This document shows positions 29,312 to 34,319 of a stretch of DNA of 34,319 nucleotides, in pieces. Both the position numbers and the translations under genes were made by a program. Each line of letters opens with the position of its first letter. Position 1 is the stretch's first letter. Below the pieces are notes generated by a model. That model did not search any database. It was not told where the DNA came from and saw nothing but the letters and a program-made list of their open reading frames with translations. This DNA is from an uncultured Mollicutes bacterium (GTDB lineage Bacteria > Bacillota_I > Bacilli_A > RF39 > UBA660), in NCBI GenBank assembly GCA_946500425.1, contig CAMMVQ010000013.1, positions 1 through 34,319 of the forward strand. Direction: 5' to 3'.

Positions 29312-30829
29312 TTGATAAAAGTAAGGAATTTAAGTGTTACAATTGGAACAAGAGAAATTATCAAAGACTTAAACATCACTTTGAAAAAAGGTGATAAAAT
29401 GGCCATAATTGGTGAAGAGGGTAACGGTAAAAGTACGCTTATTAAAGCTATTTTAGGAATGTGTGATTATGCAAAAGTAACTGGTGAAATTAATTTTAAT
29501 GGTAGTAAGCCTGGTTATTTAAAACAGAATTTAGAAGAAGACGAATTAGAGAAAAGCACTTACGAATTTTTATTTAAAGACGATAGTGACTATTACGATA
29601 AAATTAAAAATTTTTATAAATGGTCTTTTGTGCTTGAAATTAGTGATGACTTGCTAGATAAAAAACTAAAGTATTTATCCGGTGGTGAAAAAATAAAGCT
29701 TAGCATTTTAAAACTACTTCTAAATGAATGTGATGTTTTATTCTTAGATGAACCATCAAACGACTTAGACATAGAAACATTAAAATGGTTGGAAAGTTTC
29801 ATTATAACGCAAACAATGCCCATCATTTATGTTTCCCACGACGAAGAGTTGTTATCAAACACTGCTAACATGATTCTTCATTTAGAGCAACTTAAACGTA
29901 AAAACGAGCCACGTAGCACGGTTGCTAAATTGTCTTATGAAGACTACGTTAAAAATAAAATATCTTCAATAAAAAAACAAAATCAAATATCAAACTTTGA
30001 AAAGAAGGAACACGAAAAGAAAAAAGAACGACTACTAAAAGTGATGCAAAAAGTGGAACATAAACAAAACACAATAACCAGAAAAGATCCGCATGGTGCA
30101 AGACTTTTAAAGAAAAAAATGCACGCTTTAAAATCTCAGGAAAAAAGGTTAGAAAAAGAAGAGGTAACTCAAAAAGCAGAATTTGAAGAAGGAATTAATT
30201 TTTTCTTTGAAGACGTTTTTATACCGAAAAACAAAAATATTTTATCAATGAACCTAGAAGAACTTAAAATAGCAAGTAAGACATTGGCTAAAAACGTTAA
30301 TTTAGAAGTAAAAGGAAAAGAACACGTTTGTATAACGGGAAGAAATGGAACGGGTAAAACTACGTTACTTCGATTTATTTATAATGACTTAAAATTCAAA
30401 GACGATATAAAAGTAGGCTATATGCCACAAAATTATAACGAAGTTTTAAATGAATATAATACGCCGGTTGAGTTTTTAGCTACCTCTGGGAAAAAAGAAG
30501 AAGTTACTTTAGCAATGACTTTTTTAGGAGAGATGAATTTTACCCATCAAGAAATGACCGGAAGTATAAGCGATTTAAGTGGTGGCTCACAAGCAAAATT
30601 ATTCATTGTTAAAATGATTATTGAAAAATGCAACGTTTTGTTACTAGATGAGCCAACAAGAAACCTAAGTCCGCTTTCTAACCCAACGTTAAGAAAGATG
30701 CTAAAAAAATTTAGTGGCACTATAATAAGCGTTTCTCACGATAGAAAGTACTTAAAAGAAGTAGCTGATACCATCTATGTTTTGTCGGATAAAGGTTTAA
30801 AAAAAATAGACAAAGAAACTATATTTTAA
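29312..30829 (+). CDS. ABC-F family ATPase, antibiotic-resistance-like
   Basis: 505 residues, two ATP-binding cassettes and no membrane helix, so a ribosome-acting ABC-F protein and not a transporter. Cassette 1: G-E-E-G-N-G-K-S-T (Walker A, about 34-42), LSGGEKIKLS, L-F-L-D-E-P-S-N-D-L-D. A long basic helical linker (about 195-290) is the ribosome-probing arm. Cassette 2: G-R-N-G-T-G-K-T-T, DLSGGSQAKL, L-L-L-D-E-P-T-R-N-L-S-P-L-S, a variant Walker B tail found in Lsa/Msr/Vga-type resistance proteins, which remove drugs from the ribosome. It starts with TTG at 29312 behind AGGAGG. The leader peptide supports drug-induced control. Housekeeping ABC-F is the alternative. Confidence 0.88.
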   Translation: MIKVRNLSVTIGTREIIKDLNITLKKGDKMAIIGEEGNGKSTLIKAILGMCDYAKVTGEINFNGSKPGYLKQNLEEDELEKSTYEFLFKDDSDYYDKIKNFYKWSFVLEISDDLLDKKLKYLSGGEKIKLSILKLLLNECDVLFLDEPSNDLDIETLKWLESFIITQTMPIIYVSHDEELLSNTANMILHLEQLKRKNEPRSTVAKLSYEDYVKNKISSIKKQNQISNFEKKEHEKKKERLLKVMQKVEHKQNTITRKDPHGARLLKKKMHALKSQEKRLEKEEVTQKAEFEEGINFFFEDVFIPKNKNILSMNLEELKIASKTLAKNVNLEVKGKEHVCITGRNGTGKTTLLRFIYNDLKFKDDIKVGYMPQNYNEVLNEYNTPVEFLATSGKKEEVTLAMTFLGEMNFTHQEMTGSISDLSGGSQAKLFIVKMIIEKCNVLLLDEPTRNLSPLSNPTLRKMLKKFSGTIISVSHDRKYLKEVADTIYVLSDKGLKKIDKETIF

Positions 30830-30837
30830 TACGTGAT

Positions 30838-30879
30838 TATAACAAAAACAAAGATGAAAAAACCTTTGTTTTTGTTATA
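30838..30879. terminator. Long hairpin after the ABC-F gene
   Basis: A 16-bp perfect stem, 30838-30853 with 30864-30879, loop of 10. It contains a T-run within the right arm and no long T tail after it. Probable terminator. Confidence 0.7.
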
Positions 30880-30939
30880 TATTAGACAAATGTTTTAATA
30901 ACTTTTAATTGAAATAATATTAAATTTTTAAATTTAAGT

Positions 30940-31105
30940 TTTATATTTAAAAGTAGAAAGTGAGGTGAATATTTGATACGAAACGTTAATGATTTCTTCC
31001 TCTTTAATGGTATTTTAGCTTTTAATAAAATTTAATAAAAAAAACACAATTATTTAATAATCATAATTTATACTTAAAATAGAAAGTGAGGTGATTGTTA
31101 TACGA
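30940..31105 (+). repeat. Direct repeat of about 40 bp containing a ribosome binding site
   Basis: Copies at about 30940-30981 and 31067-31105 share a TTTATAxTTAAAA block, TAGAAAGTGAGGTGA, and ATACGAA after a short gap. The second copy leads into the thioredoxin-like ORF; the first leads into a 20-codon ORF. It looks like a duplicated gene front. Confidence 0.6.
30973..31035 (+). CDS. Possible 20-residue ORF behind the first repeat copy
   Basis: TTG at 30973, 5 bases after GAGGTG, opens 20 codons (start M-I-R-N-V-N-D-F-F, end F-N-K-I) and stops at 31033-31035. It may be the broken front of a lost gene copy or a leader peptide. Nothing recognisable in it. Confidence 0.25.
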   Translation: MIRNVNDFFLFNGILAFNKI

Positions 31106-31332
31106 AGATAAAAATTATTGGACACAGGTGTAGTAATGGAATTAAATTAAGAAAAATGGTAGAAAGGGCTATAGAGTCATATGATGGCTCCGTAGAAATC
31201 GAATTAGAAGACAATAATAAAAAAATTAAAAACGTTCCCGGGTTAATGATAAATGGTAACCTTGTAAGTGAAGGAAAGGTATTAACCGTACGGGAGATAA
31301 CAAAATATATGAACCAATTGGTGAATTGTTAA
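31102..31332 (+). CDS. Thioredoxin-fold small redox-like protein with an ACG start and a lost cysteine
   Basis: 76 codons from ACG at 31102, placed at a normal distance after GAGGTGA, to TAA 31330-31332. The translation (x)-K-I-K-I-I-G-H-R-C-S-N-G ... V-P-G-L-M-I-N-G-N-L-V-S-E-G-K-V-L-T-V-R-E-I matches the family of small redox-active disulfide proteins (thioredoxin_3 type), where the usual start is M-K-I-K-V-L-G-x-G-C-x-x-C. The start codon is ACG where ATG is expected, and the second active-site Cys is Gly. The rest of the frame is intact. An internal ATG (31156) would remove the first strand and the cysteine. Either it uses ACG, or it is an early pseudogene. Confidence 0.55.
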   Translation, partial: TKIKIIGHRCSNGIKLRKMVERAIESYDGSVEIELEDNNKKIKNVPGLMINGNLVSEGKVLTVREITKYMNQLVNC

Positions 31333-31358
31333 TTATAGATTATTTATATTATTAGGTG

Positions 31359-31474
31359 AATGGAGCGTGAATGGTATGATGGTCAGTTTAAAAGCATTAA
31401 GAATACCTTAAACAGCTGAGTGACTGACGAAAGGGTACGTTCATTAACAGGTACGATGTGGTGCCTGTTTTTTA
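31359..31474 (+). ncRNA. Orphan structured RNA ending in a terminator
   Basis: Outer helix 31359-31368 with about 31437-31446 (AATGGAGCGT with ACGTTTCATT, two G-U). Inside, GTCAG (about 31382-31386) pairs with CTGAC and TTTAA with TTAAA, leaving an 11-nt one-sided bulge (CAGCTGAGTGA) and a 16-nt apical loop; GGTAT and ATACC offer an alternative or pseudoknot pairing. A terminator follows directly: AACAGGTAC / GTGCCTGTT and T-run (about 31447-31474). No gene follows before the next promoter, so it is not an obvious riboswitch. Class not recognised. Confidence 0.45.
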
Positions 31475-31491
31475 AATGGACTAAATTAATG

Positions 31492-31521
31492 TTGACAAAC
31501 AAAAAACAGGTGTGTTATAAT
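31492..31521 (+). promoter_or_regulatory. Promoter of tRNA-Ser/tRNA-fMet
   Basis: TTGACA, spacer of 17-18 bp, TATAAT (31516-31521). It follows the terminator of the structured RNA. Confidence 0.8.
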
Positions 31522-31578
31522 TTTAATGCTGTCGAAGTGTTATATGTTTTAATTATTTGCGTATAATATTTATGAAAC

Positions 31579-31671
31579 GGAGGAATACCCAAGTCTGGCT
31601 GAAGGGACCGGTCTTGAAAACCGGGAGGTCGGGTAACCGGCGCGGGGGTTCGAATCCCTCTTCCTCCGCCA
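31579..31671 (+). tRNA. tRNA-Ser (UGA)
   Basis: Class II tRNA with a long variable arm. Acceptor GGAGGAA/TTCCTCC, anticodon loop CTTGAAA between CCGGT and ACCGG, discriminator G, encoded CCA. Confidence 0.96.
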
Positions 31672-31699
31672 TTAAAAATTTTAATGATAGGTACTACAT

Positions 31700-31776
<77 letters not shown>

Positions 31777-31784
31777 AGAAAGTT

Positions 31785-31810
31785 ACGTTTACGAAAGTAG
31801 ACGTTTTTTT
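31785..31810 (+). terminator. Terminator after tRNA-fMet
   Basis: ACGTTTAC (31785-31792), GAAA tetraloop, GTAGACGT (31797-31804), then T-run. Confidence 0.85.
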
Positions 31811-31864
31811 AATTTATAAGTATTTTCTTTATTAAAAACGTCCATAATTAAAATGGGTGATAAC

Positions 31865-33358
31865 ATGAAGAAAAGTATTTGGCAAAAAGATAACAACATC
31901 AAGGAAGAAAAAGGTATAACCGAAAATTTAACGACCGACGTTTTAATAATTGGAGCAGGTATGACGGGCATTTCTCTAGCTTATAATTTAATTGATGGTA
32001 AAAATAATATAATTATGGTTGATGCCGGTAAAATAGCTGATGCTACAACCGCAAAAAGCACCGGGAAAGTAACTTATTTACAGGATTTAACTTATTATAA
32101 AATTTGCAACGTTTATGATTTTGATACGGCTAAACTATATTATGAATCTCAGAAAGAAGCCATTAGAATAATAAATAGAAACGTAAAAAATAACAAAATA
32201 GAATGTGATTTAAAAAAGTGTGAGATGGTAACGTTTACAAATGACGAGAAAGAAGTTCCAAAGTTTACCGTTGAAAAATTGATTCTTGACCGCTTAGGAG
32301 TTAAGTACTCAAACGTATCTAAAAACATTAAAAATAATGACGTAAAAGAATTAATATCGGTAAATGATGGTTACGTTTTTAATCCGGTTAAATATTTAAT
32401 TGGTTTGTATAAAAAAATAAGGTCCAGCTCAAACGTTGATGTCTACATGAATAGCAGGGTGCAGAAAGTTCAAAAAACAAAAGAAGGGTTTAAAGCTTAC
32501 GTAAACGGTTTTGAAATAAAGTGTAAAAAAATAGTTTTTGCTTGTCATTATCCTTTTTTTACGATTCCTGGTTTTATTCCGTTAAAAACGTACGTTGAAA
32601 AATCATATATCGCTGCATCAAAGGTAGAAAAAACATCTAACGTGGCAGCGATAACTAGTAACTATCCATACGTATCATTTAGATACCAGGAAAATAAAAA
32701 AGAAAAGTATTTTATTTACTTAAATAATTCCTCGAAGTTATGTAGCAAGTTAAACCATGAAAAAAACTATGAAGAATGTACTGATGAAATTAAGAAAATA
32801 ACTGGTACGTCTCCAACTTATAAATGGGAAAACATGGATTTATTAACCAATGATTACTTGCCACTTATTGGTAGGGTGTCTAAAGATGAAAAAAATGCTT
32901 TTATTGCTACCGGCTATAACACCTGGGGTATGACTGGTGGCACTATCGCGGGTAAGATAATAGCAGACTTAATAAATTCTAAAGATAATAAATACTTGGA
33001 AGTATTTAATCCATCAAGGAGTATGAATTTTAAAAAAGTACTTAATTTTACGAATAATACTTTGCTTTCAAACTTAAAGGCCTACGGATTTAATTTTATT
33101 AAGAAAAATCCGTCTTGGTATAAAAATCAAGCTTTTGTAACGAGGTATTGTGGGAAAAGAGTAGGTGTTTATTATGATGAAGAGGGAAAAGAACACGTCG
33201 TGTCAAACGTATGCCCGCATCTTAAGTGTTTCTTAACGTTTAATAAAGTTGATAAAACGTGGGATTGTCCTTGCCACGGCTCACGCTTTGACACCGAAGG
33301 TAACGTTGTGAAAGGGCCGAGTAGTTTTGATATAAAAATAGATGAAACTAAGCTTTAA
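31865..33358 (+). CDS. FAD-dependent oxidoreductase with a C-terminal Rieske domain
   Basis: 497 residues from the ATG at 31865, behind GGGTGA; an ATG four codons upstream overlaps this site. N-terminal DAO-type FAD fold: V-L-I-I-G30-A-G32-M-T-G35 and M-V-D-A-G-K-I-A-D-A-T-T-A-K-S-T-G-K. GRVSKDEKNAFIATGYNTWGMTGG is the second FAD contact region. The C-terminal Rieske 2Fe-2S domain has V-C-P-H-L-K-C and, 15 residues later, C-P-C-H-G-S-R-F, giving the two Cys and two His ligands. This domain pair is known from YhfW-like proteins of Bacilli; the substrate is unknown. It overlaps the convergent kinase gene by 11 bp. Confidence 0.9.
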   Translation: MKKSIWQKDNNIKEEKGITENLTTDVLIIGAGMTGISLAYNLIDGKNNIIMVDAGKIADATTAKSTGKVTYLQDLTYYKICNVYDFDTAKLYYESQKEAIRIINRNVKNNKIECDLKKCEMVTFTNDEKEVPKFTVEKLILDRLGVKYSNVSKNIKNNDVKELISVNDGYVFNPVKYLIGLYKKIRSSSNVDVYMNSRVQKVQKTKEGFKAYVNGFEIKCKKIVFACHYPFFTIPGFIPLKTYVEKSYIAASKVEKTSNVAAITSNYPYVSFRYQENKKEKYFIYLNNSSKLCSKLNHEKNYEECTDEIKKITGTSPTYKWENMDLLTNDYLPLIGRVSKDEKNAFIATGYNTWGMTGGTIAGKIIADLINSKDNKYLEVFNPSRSMNFKKVLNFTNNTLLSNLKAYGFNFIKKNPSWYKNQAFVTRYCGKRVGVYYDEEGKEHVVSNVCPHLKCFLTFNKVDKTWDCPCHGSRFDTEGNVVKGPSSFDIKIDETKL

Positions 33359-33371
33359 AGCTTTTTTCATC
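33341..33371. terminator. Bidirectional terminator between the Rieske and kinase genes
   Basis: GATGAAA (33341-33347) with TTTCATC (33365-33371) and the inner palindrome AAGCTT...AAGCTT. It overlaps the last codons and both stop codons of the convergent genes. Confidence 0.65.
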
Positions 33372-34073
33372 TATCGTATCAATCAAAAAGTCTTTTGTTG
33401 GATACTTTTGACACAAAAAGAAATGGGAACAAATTTTTCTTGAGCCAACACCTTCAAAAAATGATAAATTTCCACCTAAAATTTGCGCCCTTACGTTTTC
33501 TTCTGATATGTTATTAATTAATTCAAAAGTAAGCAAGTTAAAAAGAAAGATATCTAATTCCGGTCTTATTCCGTAAGTTTTTATAAATTCTTGAGCTAAA
33601 TCCCGGCATTCAGCTGGATTTGTTTTGAAATTTTTATAAGTACAATTATCAAAATCAATTATTTTAATTCTATTATTAGCAAACATGATGTTTGATGAGG
33701 AAATATCCGCGTGAATGATACCTTCTTTTTGCATGCTAATTATTGCTCTTTTAGCTTTTTTTAATATTTGTATTTTTTCTTCTGTTTCATAGGTATCAAT
33801 TTCTTCAATGTTTTTACCATTAATAACGTTAGTTAAATAAGCAACCTTTTTATTTTTCGTTGTTACCCAAAATAAAGGAGTTATTAACCCTGGATTATTA
33901 ACATTTGCTTCGATGGTGTTTAATTTTGCTTTTTTACCATTTAAAAAGTTTATGTTTGGAAATATTTTTAAGGCGTACTCCTTACCATCATAAAAGCATT
34001 TTAAAACTCTTCCGAAAGAACCATAAGATAATTCATCTAATATGTCTATATTTTTAATGTCAACTGTTTTCAT
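33348..34073 (-). CDS. Small Ser/Thr protein kinase-like protein
   Basis: 241 residues, one soluble kinase domain and nothing else. Glycine loop L-S-Y-G-S-F-G-R-V-L-K, K36 in YALKIF, catalytic loop H121-A-D123-I-S-S-S-N128, and D140-F-D in place of DFG. The H-A-D-I/L-x-x-x-N form is closer to Bud32/RIO-type and lipopolysaccharide-kinase-like families than to PrkC. The C-terminal lobe is short. There are no PASTA repeats or membrane helix, so it acts in the cytosol. Target unknown. The start ATG lacks a clear ribosome binding site. Confidence 0.75.
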   Translation of the reverse strand: MKTVDIKNIDILDELSYGSFGRVLKCFYDGKEYALKIFPNINFLNGKKAKLNTIEANVNNPGLITPLFWVTTKNKKVAYLTNVINGKNIEEIDTYETEEKIQILKKAKRAIISMQKEGIIHADISSSNIMFANNRIKIIDFDNCTYKNFKTNPAECRDLAQEFIKTYGIRPELDIFLFNLLTFELINNISEENVRAQILGGNLSFFEGVGSRKICSHFFLCQKYPTKDFLIDTIDEKSFKA

Positions 34074-34083
34074 AATGTTTAAT

Positions 34084-34111
34084 ATTTTAACATAAAATTA
34101 AAAAAAGTAAA
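34084..34111 (-). promoter_or_regulatory. Possible promoter of the kinase gene, minus strand
   Basis: TTTACT (34111-34106), 16-bp spacer, TAAAAT (34089-34084), 10 bp before the ATG. This gives a nearly leaderless mRNA, which fits the missing ribosome site. Confidence 0.42.
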
Positions 34112-34122
34112 CAAAAAATAGG

Positions 34123-34151
34123 TTGACAAAGACTTATAATAACTATATAAT
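34123..34151 (+). promoter_or_regulatory. Promoter of the tRNA-Asn genes
   Basis: TTGACA (34123-34128), 17-bp spacer, TATAAT (34146-34151): perfect consensus, divergent from the kinase gene. Confidence 0.9.
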
Positions 34152-34184
34152 TGATAATGTATTTTGAGATTGAATACAAATTGT

Positions 34185-34260
34185 GCTTCAATAGCTCAGT
34201 TGGTAGAGCATCCGGCTGTTAACCGGCAGGTCGTAGGTTCGAGTCCTACTTGAAGCGCCA
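34185..34260 (+). tRNA. tRNA-Asn (GUU), copy 1
   Basis: Acceptor GCTTCAA/TTGAAGC, anticodon loop CTGTTAA with CCGG/CCGG stem, T arm GTAGG-TTCGAGT-CCTAC, discriminator G, encoded CCA. Confidence 0.97.
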
Positions 34261-34265
34261 CTTTT

Positions 34266-34319
34266 GCTTCAATAGCTCAGTTGGTAGAGCATCCGGCTGT
34301 TAACCGGCAGGTCGTAGGT
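34266..34319 (+). tRNA. tRNA-Asn (GUU), copy 2, cut by the window end
   Basis: The first 54 nt are identical to copy 1, starting 5 bp after it (spacer CTTTT). The 3' part lies outside the window. Confidence 0.93.

Noticed and set aside
31360-31419. 19-codon ORF followed in frame by TGA and a second open stretch
   Set aside because: Reading TGA as Trp would be needed, but rny ends in TGA, so the standard code applies. RNA pairing explains the region better.
31359-31474. Hammerhead ribozyme, suggested by CTGA...CGAAA in the structured RNA
   Set aside because: The C-U-G-A-N-G-A box has an extra base and no stem II/GAAA arrangement follows, so the core cannot form.

Overview
The window is strongly AT-rich and densely coded, with short intergenic gaps, AGGAGG-type ribosome binding sites and TTGACA/TATAAT-type promoters. 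It reads as chromosome of a low-GC Gram-positive bacterium of the Bacilli, probably an uncultured relative of the RF39/Erysipelotrichia/Mollicutes side. The gene set supports this: infC-rpmI-rplT behind an L20-type leader, a prpC-prkC-rsgA-rpe cluster, RNase Y, a CIRCE operator and CCA-encoded tRNAs. UppP and a D,D-carboxypeptidase indicate a peptidoglycan wall. TGA is a stop codon (for example at the end of rny), so the mollicute code is not in use.

Layout. 1-350: a possible convergent small hydrophobic peptide/antisense RNA locus. 357-3661: cdsA-rseP-fmt and a stand-alone helicase-associated-domain gene. 3704-5144: an IS3-family element sitting in the loop of a terminator shared by two convergent genes, followed by a DUF1540 gene. 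5441-10456: rlmN, PP2C phosphatase, PASTA kinase, rsgA, rpe. 10523-11842: a P-loop kinase-like gene and a secreted protein. 11912-13385: L20 leader, infC (probable AUA start), rpmI and an L20 with an unusual C-terminal domain. 13424-16967: holA, a 33-residue membrane peptide, uppP (minus strand), two unknown genes and a lipoprotein. 17044-19206: a 58-residue unknown and htpG under a CIRCE operator. 19364-24177: HAD protein, transglutaminase-like protein, D,D-carboxypeptidase, RNase Y. 24292-27974: a very large prepilin-like protein, a degenerate CotS/YutH-like kinase fold, a NifU-type Fe-S protein and an S1 protein. 28036-29168: a six-tRNA operon. 29244-33358: an ABC-F gene behind a leader peptide, an odd thioredoxin-like ORF, an orphan structured RNA, tRNA-Ser and tRNA-fMet, and an FAD/Rieske oxidoreductase. 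33348-34319: a small protein kinase (minus strand) and tandem tRNA-Asn genes.

The most striking feature is in the tRNA operon. The tRNA-Thr(UGU) gene is split in the anticodon loop, between positions 36 and 37, by a 621-nt group I intron that encodes an HNH endonuclease. The paired elements P1, P3, P4, P7, P8 and P9 can be read by eye. The last 22 codons and the stop codon of the endonuclease lie inside the catalytic core of the intron, so one stretch of DNA is both ribozyme and protein code.

Other items worth attention are the ribosomal protein L20 carrying a SAP/Rho-N-like tail, the leader peptide with mutually exclusive hairpins before the ABC-F gene, the ACG-start thioredoxin-like ORF that has lost one active-site cysteine, and the IS insertion in a terminator loop with a 3-bp target duplication. 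All calls come from reading the sequence; no database search or folding program was run.
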